Of a stretch of DNA of 64,000 bases, positions 40,801-46,255 are shown piece after piece. Under the pieces are notes generated by a model that had not been told where the DNA came from, searched no databases, and saw only the letters and a list, made by a program, of their open reading frames with translations. Origin of the DNA: Temnopleurus reevesii (taxonomy: Eukaryota; Echinodermata; Echinoidea; Temnopleuroida; Temnopleuridae); the NCBI GenBank assembly GCA_036244855.1, contig BQKZ01001875.1, positions 23,497 to 87,496 of the forward strand. The letters run 5' to 3'. The position numbers were made by a program, and so were the translations under genes. Each line of letters opens with the position of its first letter. Within the stretch, counting starts at the first letter, position 1.

Positions 40801-42124
40801 AATTATTTTATAACATTGAAATAAAGGCTCCGATATGGTAAAACAACCACCGAAAATGTTGGGTTGTCATCTAATTGTCACTTTGCACGCCATTGTGACG
40901 TCATCAACATGCGTCTATATCAAGATCGCGTAATTAGCAAGTATGCACATTTAGTGGCGCAGTGATAATATGCTCTTGATTTTTACACGCAATTCACCAT
41001 AGACTTTTCTAAGCGGGCAATATAAGAAAATAATTGACCGGGCAATTATGCTTTTGATCCGAATCAGGCGATATGGTTTTAAAGTTGCATTGCTCAGATG
41101 TCTGATGCGGTTAATAATCATGTTTATCGAGGTATGAAATTGGAAGTGTGAGCGATTGCTCTCTTAAAGCTCCCCTTAAATGCTGTAACGAGGAGTGATT
41201 TGTAGAGCCCCTCTTACTACATGAAGACCCAATTTAGCTCCCCTGCAAATTCTTAATATCAGTCCCTGGTTTACTGGCATCTGCCAGTATTGCCAACTTA
41301 AGAGTTCATTCATATTTGTAAATAGGGCTGTACAAAAAACGATTCTAAACACACTGTATGGAACAATTCATAGTATCCACTGGCATAATGTAAATTTACT
41401 TTTTGGGACTCTGCTAAACAAGATTTGTTCTTTTTTGGGGGAGGGGGGTGTCTATGATACACAAGAGTGCCGTGCGCAACCTTTAAGAATTACGGTGTGT
41501 TTTTCTCTCGTTGTAAAAGCCAGAACTAATAATAAAGACCTACTGAAAAACTTGTTGATGTATAAAGTAATGGTCACTGTAGATTTCCCAGTAAAACATA
41601 TATTCTTCCATAATTTCATGACCCATACATTCATGACAGAGTTTTGTCGCTTCCATCTACCCTATTGAAGTTATAAATATTTCAAATTAATTCAAACATA
41701 TTATGATGAATACTACACACAGACTGTTTGTCCCTTAGATAGGGAGAGCATCGTTTCCAGCAATCTCTAGGCCTAAGGTACAAATCCTGCTTGAATTTAA
41801 CTTCCCTTGCTCAAACTATATACATCACCTTTCTTCATTTTGACAGAAATCCATAGTATGGTTGACCCTCGGAATGAGATCAAACTCCCTGAGCAGCTCT
41901 CACCGGTGAATCAGATGAGGCGGCAGTACGCCACTGAGTTCAACTTCTCTACCGTCTCAGACTCCGAAGCTCCCATTGCCATGACGACAAGACACGTTGG
42001 TCGTGCCCCGGTCAATCCGAACATGCCGAGACAGAGGCATGCTCAACATCAACAACAACAACAGCAACAACAGCAGCATCAGCAGCAGTATCATCAAGAA
42101 CAGGACGATGAATATTATCTTTGA
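1707..42124 (+). CDS. CEP170: CEP170-family centrosomal protein gene, spliced, 5' end outside window
   Basis: Core exons are 1707-1821, 8239-8373, 8861-9249, 12286-12397, 13048-13625, 15387-15579, 21975-23797, 30081-30207, 32143-32213, 38942-39027, 40473-40612 and 41847-42124. All have AG/GT borders and compatible phases, giving 1,348 codons and a TGA. Family landmarks occur in the order known for vertebrate CEP170: PLYGQPAWWG, a FTIDFGG segment (FTIEFDD in human), GTYTIES, WVQQWA, SSMD-like MDTDVLLKDTE, TRSTMLRKSRF, and a C-terminal helical part with LVLSSIHHLSIK, LLKTNNKEIAGVLQ and EIHSMVDP. The family binds microtubules and sits at subdistal appendages of the mother centriole; its N-terminal FHA domain is not in this window. 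The protein is largely Ser/Arg-rich and disordered. Human CEP170 is about 1,584 residues, so the length fits. CEP170 and CEP170B cannot be separated here; an invertebrate single-copy ancestor is likely. Confidence 0.88.
2937..3113. mobile_element. MITE-like element, ACAGT(C/G)(A/G)AACC family
   Basis: It starts ACAGTGGAAACCTGGTATAA and ends in the inverted form TTATATCAAGTTTCCACTGT, about 177 bp, non-coding. Related ends occur at 38550-38729, 46084-46255 and 61584-61765. The pattern resembles the short ACAGT-ended non-autonomous DNA elements common in marine invertebrates. Confidence 0.55.
5609..5763 (+). pseudogene. Two decayed copies of the PLYGQPAWWG exon
   Basis: 5609-5662 matches the exon core (atcattgaccagcaa, ggttctgccttgtac) with several substitutions and a TAG where WW should be. 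5711-5763 retains only the 3' part (ggccagccatcatggtgggg, then tgagagtgaagatcct). Neither could splice as a coding exon. They are the most 5' remnants of the first exon array. Confidence 0.6.
6210..6296 (+). CDS. CEP170: Candidate 87-nt cassette micro-exon with doubled PLYG motif
   Basis: A strong pyrimidine tract and cag precede it and GGG|GTGAAAG follows it. It is phase 1 to 1, so inclusion adds 29 residues in frame. It reads HRPAIHGSPLYG, then RPAIHGSPLYGQPAWW: a 33-nt internal duplication doubles the PLYG unit. If the donor is skipped the frame runs on through GESEDPSLDSSTSSDNPS to a TAA, which suggests decay beyond the donor. It is unproven whether it is used in transcripts. The alternative is a well-preserved pseudo-exon. 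Confidence 0.5.
6630..6734. repeat. Long inverted repeat (hairpin), arms about 45 bp
   Basis: Arm 6630-6674 (ACAGAATAAGTTACGAGTAT onward) is almost perfectly complementary to arm 6689-6734, with a 14-base loop. The arms meet at ACCC/GGGT. It lies in the intron among exon copies. It could be a fold-back element or a recent inverted duplication. Confidence 0.75.
7121..7637 (+). pseudogene. Decayed copies of the PLYGQPAWWG exon (7121, 7426, 7585)
   Basis: About 7121-7165 is a strongly diverged partial copy. 7426-7478 has a good acceptor but lacks one base (cgacagc instead of cgaccagc), shifting the frame, and has no GT at the donor position. 7585-7637 keeps both splice sites but carries CTA for CCA and TGA for the first TGG. 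All three are therefore broken as coding exons. Confidence 0.65.
7753..7806 (+). CDS. CEP170: Candidate 54-nt cassette micro-exon (PLYGQPAWW)
   Basis: Exactly 54 nt between ttcttcag and GGG|GTGAGAGT, which is close to the ideal donor. Phase 1 to 1; it adds 18 residues, HRPATRGSPLYGQPAWW plus the junction Asp. Compared with the core exon at 8239 it differs at three bases in the core, two of them synonymous. The sequence after the donor hits a stop (SEDPS then TAG), so only the short form could code. Expression is not shown by the sequence. Confidence 0.5.
7910..7963 (+). CDS. CEP170: Candidate 54-nt cassette micro-exon (PLYGQPAWW), second intact copy
   Basis: 54 nt between ccttactccag and GGG|GTGAGAAT, phase 1 to 1. 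The 54 bases are identical to the start of the core exon at 8239-8292. The preceding pyrimidine tract is shorter than at 7753. Continuing past the donor shifts out of the family frame and reaches stops. The identity with 8239 points to recent duplication or gene conversion. Confidence 0.45.
8153..8180 (+). pseudogene. Truncated copy of the PLYGQPAWWG exon
   Basis: Only the acceptor and the first bases remain (tgatcagatcatcga), followed directly by a block homologous to exon-downstream sequence (catctgacaaccaaagctaata). The repeat unit around it has lost most of its exon part. Confidence 0.45.
8239..8373 (+). CDS. CEP170: CEP170-like core exon with the PLYGQPAWWG motif
   Basis: 135 nt, phase 1 to 1, between tttttcttcag and CTCAAG|gtatgg. 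It codes HRPATHGSPLYGQPAWWGE followed by SEDPSPDGSTSPEDL and a short tail. PLYGQPxWWG is a conserved signature of vertebrate CEP170, just after the FHA region. Unlike the upstream copies it uses GGA rather than GGT for the Gly after WW, which removes the internal GTGAG donor and keeps the exon long. It is the last member of the array and the only one whose 3' part remains open. Confidence 0.85.
8861..9249 (+). CDS. CEP170: CEP170-like exon with the FTIDFGG segment
   Basis: 389 nt, phase 1 to 0, acceptor cttccag, donor GCAG|gttaga. It starts GSSDDNRPLESPSTHERPSR, has a basic-proline linker, then EKAIGFTIDFGGGNDAAPKM, matching the GHASFTIEFDD block of human CEP170, and ends in a charged helix (MEELKAERLMKKSQEEEAVMQ). 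Base composition is strongly GC-rich relative to the flanks, as expected for a real exon. Confidence 0.87.
9845..10018. repeat. Short tandem direct duplication, unit about 90 bp
   Basis: The block with tttcatattgaaaaagtg and caaagctgaaagtatc occurs twice, at about 9845-9930 and 9935-10018, with scattered substitutions. Confidence 0.7.
10577..10757. mobile_element. GC-rich MITE-like element, about 181 bp
   Basis: The left end AAGGCCCGTGCACACCAAGC and the right end are inverted repeats (the right end reads TTTGGTGTGCCCGGGCCTT). CGGCACGGCA-type repeats follow inside both arms. It is GC-rich in an AT-rich intron and non-coding. Its composition is unlike every neighbour, which supports insertion. 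Confidence 0.7.
11158..11740. repeat. Tandem direct duplication, unit about 295 bp
   Basis: Two copies, about 11158-11430 and 11452-11740, share blocks such as agacctcagaacggag, tttgtggggtgtc and tttcatgatgggtttg in the same order with modest divergence. Non-coding. Confidence 0.75.
12286..12397 (+). CDS. CEP170: CEP170-like Ser/Pro-rich linker exon
   Basis: 112 nt, phase 0 to 1, between gcgccacag and CCAAG|gtatgc. It codes SPRASPLSSRNDGWSTGGPA and then SRRTPKGTPETPSPGYQ. It has TP and SP dipeptides suited to proline-directed kinases (inference). There is no specific similarity to vertebrate CEP170; it is assigned by phase, splice sites and position. Confidence 0.72.
12570..12692 (-). mobile_element. 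Fragment of a GGTGTTTCAC-ended MITE family
   Basis: On the minus strand it begins TCCTGGGCAGTCTTTCACTA and includes actggtatcagttcttgtgc. The same blocks in the same order occur at 50349-50512 and 51911-52084, and a fragment occurs near 29467. The far end is not clear here. Confidence 0.5.
13048..13625 (+). CDS. CEP170: CEP170-like exon: polyQ, TP-rich, acidic, GTYTIES block
   Basis: 578 nt, phase 1 to 0, acceptor ttacaaag, donor ACAAAG|gtaaga. The order is: basic start (ADMNFQQMQRKNKN), a run of nine Gln from CAG/CAA codons, a TTPTTP proline stretch, an acidic region, EAGTYTIESDSQSKDAAQEA followed by RNRINEEFGE, then a Glu-rich tail. The GTYTIE block with the following helix matches [20 protein letters not shown] of human CEP170. 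The long minus-strand open frame across this exon is a codon-bias shadow. Confidence 0.87.
13626..15386 (+). other. Intron ending in degenerate copies of the WVQQWA exon
   Basis: Nothing notable from 13626 to about 14900. From about 14920 three copies of the next exon, each about 140-180 bp apart, precede the real one. Confidence 0.6.
14922..15285 (+). pseudogene. Three degenerate tandem copies of the WVQQWA exon
   Basis: Copy starts: about 14922 (no acceptor, only the ccaccatgaccaccaactctgcc part), 15066 (tttgcag acceptor; HKGGTGYQWVQQWATMTTKS, open through the match, but no GT donor near the end of homology) and 15207 (HKGGPGTPPWVQQWATVTTN then TAA). Each is followed by a shared linker (gagcactgtgctgccaattt or relatives). 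The exon is 193 nt (phase 0 to 1), so two copies could not be spliced in together without a frameshift. Confidence 0.7.
15387..15579 (+). CDS. CEP170: CEP170-like exon with the WVQQWA motif
   Basis: 193 nt, phase 0 to 1, between ctcttgcag and CAGAG|gtaagt, an ideal donor. It starts HKGGPGTPQWVQQWATMTTN, which matches SKRWVSQWASLAAN of human CEP170, and continues with repeated SPDR units (SPDRAPHLSPDRLMSPDR). It is the last, intact member of a four-copy array. Confidence 0.86.
16600..16740. repeat. Dispersed repeat shared with 51655-51797
   Basis: Blocks attcataactttagaac, ccgattgtgctaaaattttc and agttcccctttaa recur in the same order at 51655-51797 with substitutions. Non-coding; ends and class are not resolved. 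Confidence 0.55.
16740..19920. repeat. Intronic tandem array, unit about 0.2-0.29 kb, about 12 copies
   Basis: The phrase tatcagatcttgatcatgga or a variant recurs near 16755, 16951, 17451, 17673, 17897, 18414 and 18626, with weaker versions near 17230, 18186, 18912, 19115, 19691 and 19838. Each is followed by gtgattgcatgattcact, acaggagtgtgaaagtt, a block ending in ggcccct, and a variant of catgttcacat. Spacing is about 196-289 bp. Two alternating subtypes (tttttccctgattgtattgg versus tttcccccaagcatgctagg) suggest partial higher-order duplication. No coding frame is kept. Confidence 0.8.
19176..19550. repeat. Insertion of unrelated sequence in the intronic array
   Basis: The array motif stops at aacttaagg and resumes near 19548 (tagactatcagatgatttaa). 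The inserted part begins with gcacactacacgatttttag and repeated gcgacc/gaccttaaga words typical of a small DNA element. A single n is at 19547. A matching right end was not identified. Confidence 0.4.
21078..21385. other. GC-richer, low-repeat patch upstream of the largest exon
   Basis: This roughly 300-bp stretch has higher GC than the rest of the intron and no long open frame or repeat relation that I can see. It might be a regulatory element or alternative first exon; nothing in the sequence decides this. Confidence 0.25.
21975..23797 (+). CDS. CEP170: CEP170-like largest exon: Ser/Arg-rich microtubule-binding region
   Basis: 1,823 nt, phase 1 to 0, acceptor aatacag, donor GAGCAG|gtaaga; 608 codons. 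In order: Ser/Thr-rich start; EGSMDTDVLLKDTETLMRNL near residue 150 (human [20 protein letters not shown]); EADVDTDVDTVSNVSLGG (human SPESDVDTASTISLVTG); a basic Ser-rich part with TRSTMLRKSRFSEDSGADHS (human [20 protein letters not shown]); WRRYDTADDSDHD (human WRRFPTDYASTSEDE); and a final helix, VEIAQASNTLAQNLQRLAQG. This part carries the microtubule and centrosome binding activity in the family. The upstream ATG at 21929 lies in the intron and is not a start. Confidence 0.93.
26175..26260. repeat. (CA)n-type microsatellite
   Basis: Interrupted cacaca/cttaca dinucleotide run. The open frames rich in Thr-His across it are a by-product. Confidence 0.9.
28599..28840. mobile_element. MITE-like element with CAGGG(C/T)GCTA ends
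   Basis: The left end CAGGGCGCTAGAAAC and right end TTCTTGTAGCACCCTG are inverted relatives. The interior is made of repeated ttgccc/gggcaa words in both orientations. About 242 bp, non-coding. CAGGG-type ends suggest a non-autonomous DNA transposon, possibly hAT-like (inference). Confidence 0.65.
30081..30207 (+). CDS. CEP170: CEP170-like exon with the DIWQGE motif (first of third array)
   Basis: 127 nt, phase 0 to 1, between gtctccag and CAACCAG|gtaaag. It codes QMMDELLSEDSVHLGNRQDI, then WQGERQHPQVPLQRSSSLSF and QP. It corresponds in position to the human segment with [20 protein letters not shown]. It is the only copy of the array with full length, open frame and a good acceptor, so it is taken as the core exon; the copies lie downstream. 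Confidence 0.8.
30290..30377 (+). pseudogene. DIWQGE exon copy 2, frameshifted
   Basis: It keeps gatacatggcagggagaacg and the perfect donor (caaccag|gtaaagtatctag) but lacks one base in the gtcccc-agagg region, which shifts the frame. Confidence 0.65.
30477..30549 (+). CDS. CEP170: Candidate alternative DIWQGE exon (copy 3), intact frame
   Basis: 73 nt, phase 0 to 1, between ctcgagcag and CAACCAG|gtaaag. It codes DIWQGERQHPQVPLQRSSSL and SFQP without interruption, lacking the DELLSEDSVHLG start of copy 1. Because its phase is 0 to 1, it could replace 30081-30207 but not be added to it, that is, it could only be mutually exclusive. The acceptor has a moderate pyrimidine tract. Use in transcripts is unknown. 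Confidence 0.35.
30634..30919 (+). pseudogene. DIWQGE exon copies 4 and 5, frameshifted
   Basis: Copy 4 (about 30634-30729) loses bases between gatatatggcag and agtatcccc. Copy 5 (about 30838-30919) loses a base in the aggtcatgtcactc region. Both keep a gtaaag-type donor and the following tctagtgtgaacaggg linker. Confidence 0.65.
30964..31090 (+). CDS. CEP170: Candidate alternative DIWQGE exon (copy 6), intact frame
   Basis: From a weak cag acceptor the interval is 127 nt, phase 0 to 1, and open: a divergent start, then DELLSEDSVHLGSRLDIWQG and EQIPLQRSSSLSFQP, ending in the CAACCAG|gtaaag donor. It has an in-frame deletion where copy 1 reads RQHPQV. The pyrimidine tract is poor, so real use is doubtful; the preserved frame over the duplicated part is notable. 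Confidence 0.3.
31150..31985 (+). pseudogene. DIWQGE exon copies 7 to 11, strongly decayed
   Basis: Remnants near 31150-31257, 31338-31425, 31495-31600, 31690-31795 and 31880-31985, recognised by ctctgttcatctt, agg/aca-agatatgtgg, cttcactcagctttcaa and the tagtgtgaacaggg linker. All carry indels or stops, and several have lost the donor. Divergence rises away from copy 1. Confidence 0.6.
32143..32213 (+). CDS. CEP170: CEP170-like short exon
   Basis: 71 nt, phase 1 to 0, between cacctttcag and TCAGAG|gtgagt. It codes EQVQHGPESPPVHFKKKQPF and NKSE, a short basic linker that fits the variable region before the C-terminal helices. Confidence 0.78.
33219..33610. mobile_element. Inverted-repeat element with GGGTTTACACTCAGAGCCGA end, about 390 bp
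   Basis: The left end (gagccgaaacctcaaagttt) is inverted at the right end (aaactttgggtttcggctc), giving arms of about 40-60 bp. The interior has several copies of gccttgtctttggcaagaag-like repeats. A second copy is at 36142-36601. Non-coding. Confidence 0.7.
34557..34757. mobile_element. MITE, TACTGTA...TTTCGC family, about 200 bp
   Basis: The ends TACTGTACTAGCTGAATTTT and ATATCAGCTTATGCAGT are inverted relatives. It aligns along its length with the element at 55505-55707 (shared blocks: ggttttattttttttaattt, tatgatgcaca, acactgtcaaaaa, gtacgc). Confidence 0.65.
36142..36601. mobile_element. Second copy of the 33219 element, interrupted by another MITE
   Basis: The ends tagggtttacattttgagct and ggtttcggccctcagtgtga match the family of 33219-33610, and the interior has the same gccttgt/agaaggtgagaagg repeats. 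It is split by a separate inverted-repeat element at 36365-36481, making a nested insertion. Confidence 0.7.
36365..36481. mobile_element. Nested MITE, about 117 bp
   Basis: The left end GCCCCGGTCACATAGGGCCT and right end AGGCCTCTATGTGACCAGGGCC-like sequence are inverted repeats continuing through GGAAGCAACA / TGTTGCTTCC. It lies inside the 36142-36601 element, so it inserted later. Confidence 0.75.
38550..38729. mobile_element. MITE-like element, ACAGT(C/T)AAACCTGTC family
   Basis: The left end ACAGTTAAACCTGTCTTAGT and the reverse complement of the right end (ACAGTCAAACCTGTCTATAG) match closely. About 180 bp, non-coding. GTGGCCA words are repeated inside. Confidence 0.7.
38942..39027 (+). 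CDS. CEP170: CEP170-like C-terminal helical exon 1
   Basis: 86 nt, phase 0 to 2, between ctttgcag and CTCAA|gtaaga. It codes SFDSLVLSSIHHLSIKMKDN and ADKIAYKL, matching human [20 protein letters not shown] in the conserved C-terminal region. Confidence 0.87.
39028..40472 (+). other. Intron
   Basis: AT-rich, no repeat or coding structure that I could support. Confidence 0.5.
40473..40612 (+). CDS. CEP170: CEP170-like C-terminal helical exon 2
   Basis: 140 nt, phase 2 to 1, between tgttttag and AGAAG|gtaaaa. It codes KLQQPGASEEELSKVLRDSD, then FPLLKTNNKEIAGVLQNLRK and MEKRLE. It matches human [20 protein letters not shown] and ELKRVEKQL, one of the best conserved blocks of the family. Confidence 0.9.
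40613..41846 (+). other. Intron with a hairpin
   Basis: 40631-40728 folds back: tagcaatattgaatggcctc pairs with gaggcatttcaatattgc, with further pairing inside (acaaatatt / atatttgt). Words such as gggcaatat and gaatcag recur to about 41110, so the hairpin may be part of a larger, unresolved element. No coding sequence. Confidence 0.5.
41847..42124 (+). CDS. CEP170: CEP170-like terminal coding exon with polyQ tail
   Basis: 278 nt including TGA, phase 1 start after tttgacag. It begins EIHSMVDPRNEIKLPEQLSP, like human QLQAINAMIDPDGTLEAL, continues with a Ser/Pro linker, then a Gln/His tract coded by mixed CAA/CAG/CAT and an acidic end (QEQDDEYYL). The Gln run is long and probably polymorphic in length. 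Confidence 0.9.
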
Positions 42125-45100
42125 AATTCATCAAAGACTTGAAATACACCTAAAGGCCCTTGACGAATCGCGCCGGAATGTTGCAAGCGGATTTTTACTT
42201 CCACTATGGTGGAGCTGTTGTTCATGCTAACTTGCTTGCGAATGCAAATCTTTGACTGGAATGTTCAAGAATGCCACTGCTATCGCATTTTTATAGCTGG
42301 AATGATGGTGGATGATCCACATACCCTTGTGGATTCTCATCTCTTGCCATAGGATGTACCCTGGTTAGACAGCTTAGATGTCTTGAACATGGAAAGTTTT
42401 ATCTCGGTGATTCATGGACTCCAGCTGAAGCCTCTTGCTTAATGCGGTAGCCCTGTAAATGGCTGTTATCTGCTCTAGAGACTACAAACTCCGCCAGCAG
42501 TTAGGCGTCTATTCAGACGACAAGTGGCAGTTGTTTTTTACTATTTTGCCTATTGAAATTCAGCATAGAATTTTGATGCAGAATTTTCATGTTGTATTCA
42601 TACCATCTCAAAAAATTGACCAATCAGAAATGCTAGTGACCTAACGTCACATTAGTCGTCTAAAGGTGTTCTCCGAGCTCACGATTATCTGTCCGAGCTC
42701 ACGATTATCTGCCTCTTGCAATAATTGCAAATATACTATGATTGCAGCCGCTGGGAAGCCTTTGTAAAGGCTAGGTTATTCATGGACTGGTTCAAGTGAA
42801 AGCAAGGCAAATCTTTGATATATTGATTGAGAGTATAGGCAGGGCATCCAGACTCTGCTTCACACACCGAGAGATAGACGTAATAAGATGAGCTTACTGG
42901 TAGGAGTGCAACGTCAGTAATGTGGTATCTGAGTGTGAGCAGGGTATGCGGCCGTGCTACAGCTATTGAGTGGATGTTAATAGGCACAATAATATCAGCA
43001 TGCTCATGTGTGATACACTGCAGACTGAGAGTGTGGGCAAAGTATCTAAGTCATTATCCGCCTAAATAATAAGGGGTCATAATGAGATAAGAATGCTCAG
43101 GGCAGGACTGACAGACAGTTTTGCCAACAAATAGTGTGGTCAGGGCCTTCAGAACATGCTCCATTAACTGAGTAATAAGGGATCAATTCTAAACAACGGA
43201 AGACGCAACGTTCATGTTCCTGTACAAAATTTTTTGTGCAAAGCGGAGAACCCAGACCTGTTGTCTGGTGATCTGGCATTGTGGGTTGATGTACAACGGG
43301 AGACATTTGCTCAGCCAATCAGCAATCGTATAATCAACATTCATTAATTGAACCGATAGACTACCGCTTTCAGCACAAAAATGCGAAATGACAATCATGA
43401 GGCGACGGATATCTTGGTATGTCAGAAGAAGATAGTCCATGGCTGGCTGAATTTTGGCCGCTTTGTTCGTGTTGTTCAGAAAGCAAAAGGCTAGTATTGT
43501 GCTACAGAATTTCTTTCTTCAAAATGAATTGAGGAAGTAGTCCACTGAATATACTTAGCAAACTGTGAGAAGGTGATGTGCATCTAGAATATTCATTATT
43601 CATTAATATTGAGGATTATGCAACATGAATATGACTACTATTCTTGCCAAATGAAATTCAGAATAATTTGACCTTCCAAAATTAATATTATAGGTTAGAA
43701 TCAAATTTTCATTCCATTCAAGGAGCTGAGTTTGTGAAGAACCTTTCAGTACGGTGTATTTTGTTGGCACATATGACTTAAAGAGATTTCATGTACGTAT
43801 TTCAGTATTAGTGTACAGAATATATACAACATAATACTCTGCATCCCATCTGATAGCTTTCATTGACATTTTGAAGGGAAAACCCTTTGAAAGATATAAA
43901 GCTTGACCATATTTTTCCATAGATTGAAAAAAGTTGTCTATGATTAATAATGAAATATGTGCCATAGCTTATGCATTCCCTTTATTTGCTCCAGATATAT
44001 TTGGCATATTTTAAATCTCATACATCTTTTGAATCTGGCAATCATTGATATTTGAGAATTAAATCAATAATTGAAGCCAAGGATTGACTTATTTAGATTA
44101 ATTTCTCATGGCGTCAGTAAAAAGATGACTGACTTTACATGATTAAGTTATATTCAAAGTCATAGAACTGCGCAGAGTGTGTTTGGATTTTTTTTCAGGT
44201 GCTAGCTTCAACTTAGTTTTGTATATATAAACATTGCAATAATGCCAAGGAGAAATTCTCCATGAATGAATTAACAACTTGATGAATGAATGACTGAATT
44301 AGATTTTGATTGAAGTTTGAAAAATAGGTTATTGTATATATTCCTTAGTAATTGCCAATTGAGGAGATATTTCCTAGATATGATAACAGTATATTGTAAT
44401 ATATCATGACTTGCATGCTTTAAGAATACAAAAGTATAGCAGATTAGTTGGCATATTTTTGCATGGTATCCTCTGTCTTTAGTTGCATGATATATCTTTT
44501 TGTTTCACTGCATGTATCAACTCTTTCACAAGGGGTTGCCAATTTGTGTTTAAAGATTCCTATGAAAGCCCTCAAGATAATATTGATATTAATCATCCAA
44601 ATATTGTGTTTCAATTTGGTTTTGCAGAATTGGATGATAAAATAAACAATGATATCCCTATCGTTTTTAAGGGAAGTAAGAAGCTAAAAAAAACTCTATC
44701 ACCCCATTTAAATGTAATATAGAACATTTTAACTCATTGTAGCAGTTTCAAATTCATGGCTGCAATGTGAAAACCTTAACCAAGTCTTGAATCAAGCCCT
44801 CGTACTGGCAAATCTTTCCCATTCTCCAGAGCAACATCTATATGTACAGTGCTATCACAGTATATATTTAAAATTTTTACCCAACAAAATTGAAATAATG
44901 TGCTCCGAATGGTAGCTCTTGTGCTATCCAGCATTTTCTTTGTGACGAAAGTGTATAGTTCAGCAATTTGGAACATTCATGATCCAGGGCTGCCAAGTCT
45001 CCTGGATTCCGCAGGAAACTCCTGGAAATGGGCCACAATAAATGCATGCTTTTGAGCAATCTCCTGGATTATGGAAACATTGATGCCATTAGGTTGTGTG

Positions 45101-46083
45101 CATTTTATAGACATCTACTGGATTTCTTCCACAATCTCCCTGATTGTTGTTGTTAAATGTTGGTAGCTCTGATGATCATTTCTGTTCGTTTAATGTTGTT
45201 TTTCATTGACTGCACAGTCTTAAAGCTTTAATAGAAACAGCATTGCTCTTTGAAAATCAGAATACCGGTAGTTGTTACGTAATTTAAAAAACAGCAGTTG
45301 AGTAGATACTCTAATTAGGAATCCAGAAATCTAGAATTTAGCCCACTTATCAAGTTTCTTTCCTTTCGTCTACTTTCACTTAAGCTGCAATGTTTATTAT
45401 TATTATTTGTTAAATATGTATAATTCAAAAGTTTTATTTATCATGTATATTTTATGAGAGTTTATGTATATCTTTGACTTTTTTTTGTTATCAGTTCATT
45501 TGAGCAATTTGTATTAATGACAATGATAAACTGCCTTGATTCTGCAATGCGTAGCACCCCATCTTGAGAGCTGAAAATTGAATTTGATCAATCACTTTTT
45601 TTTTAGTGAAGTAAGGGTAATAAATGTATGACCTTTGCTCCTATTTAGATGTTATGTAATGAATTTCTACCATCTCATATTTTCTATAATTTTATTTACA
45701 TTTAATTTCTATTTACTTGTTTACCTATTCCTCATAGCACACCTAGCGTCACAAATGTAATTGTATAAACTCACTTATTCACTTTTTTGAAAAATAATTC
45801 AGGCTGCCAGATGTACCCAGTGCCTTTACATGTGCATTGTCTGTATGGTGAAATGTTTTGTCAAATGGTAAAATATGTCTCATTTTAGACACGGTTTCTC
45901 ATCTCAAGCACCCTATTAACATTTAATAAAGCATTCTGAAGATTAGCAATGAAATAAGATACTATGTTTCCATGGGGATCGGTAGGATGTTGTCTATTAC
46001 AAATCCAGTTTTGGGGAAAATTGTACCTTCTCTTGTGTTAATCTAAATTAAATAAATTTACCTGCCGTGTACTGGAAAATACA

Positions 46084-46255
46084 ACAGTATAGTCTAGCCT
46101 TGTTATAAAGAGGTCTTCGGAGCCAGATAAATTACCTCTTTATTTTGAAACCTTGTTATATCAGGGTCAAAATACAAAGAGATGGGACCAGGAAAATTAT
46201 CTTGTTATAACGAGAGGTCATTGTATCAGTGCTCTTTATAACAAGGTTTGACTGT
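46084..46255. mobile_element. MITE-like element, ACAGTCAAACC family (minus orientation)
   Basis: The right end, read on the minus strand, starts ACAGTCAAACCTTGTTATAA. It shares internal blocks with 61584-61765 in opposite orientation (agagatgggacca / tccctttgtattt-like). The tandem copy of the surrounding region at 47.3 kb lacks it. Confidence 0.65.

Noticed and set aside
44448..44722. Overlapping 65- and 79-codon frames downstream of the CEP170-like gene
   Set aside because: No recognisable domain or codon bias; possibly 3' UTR.
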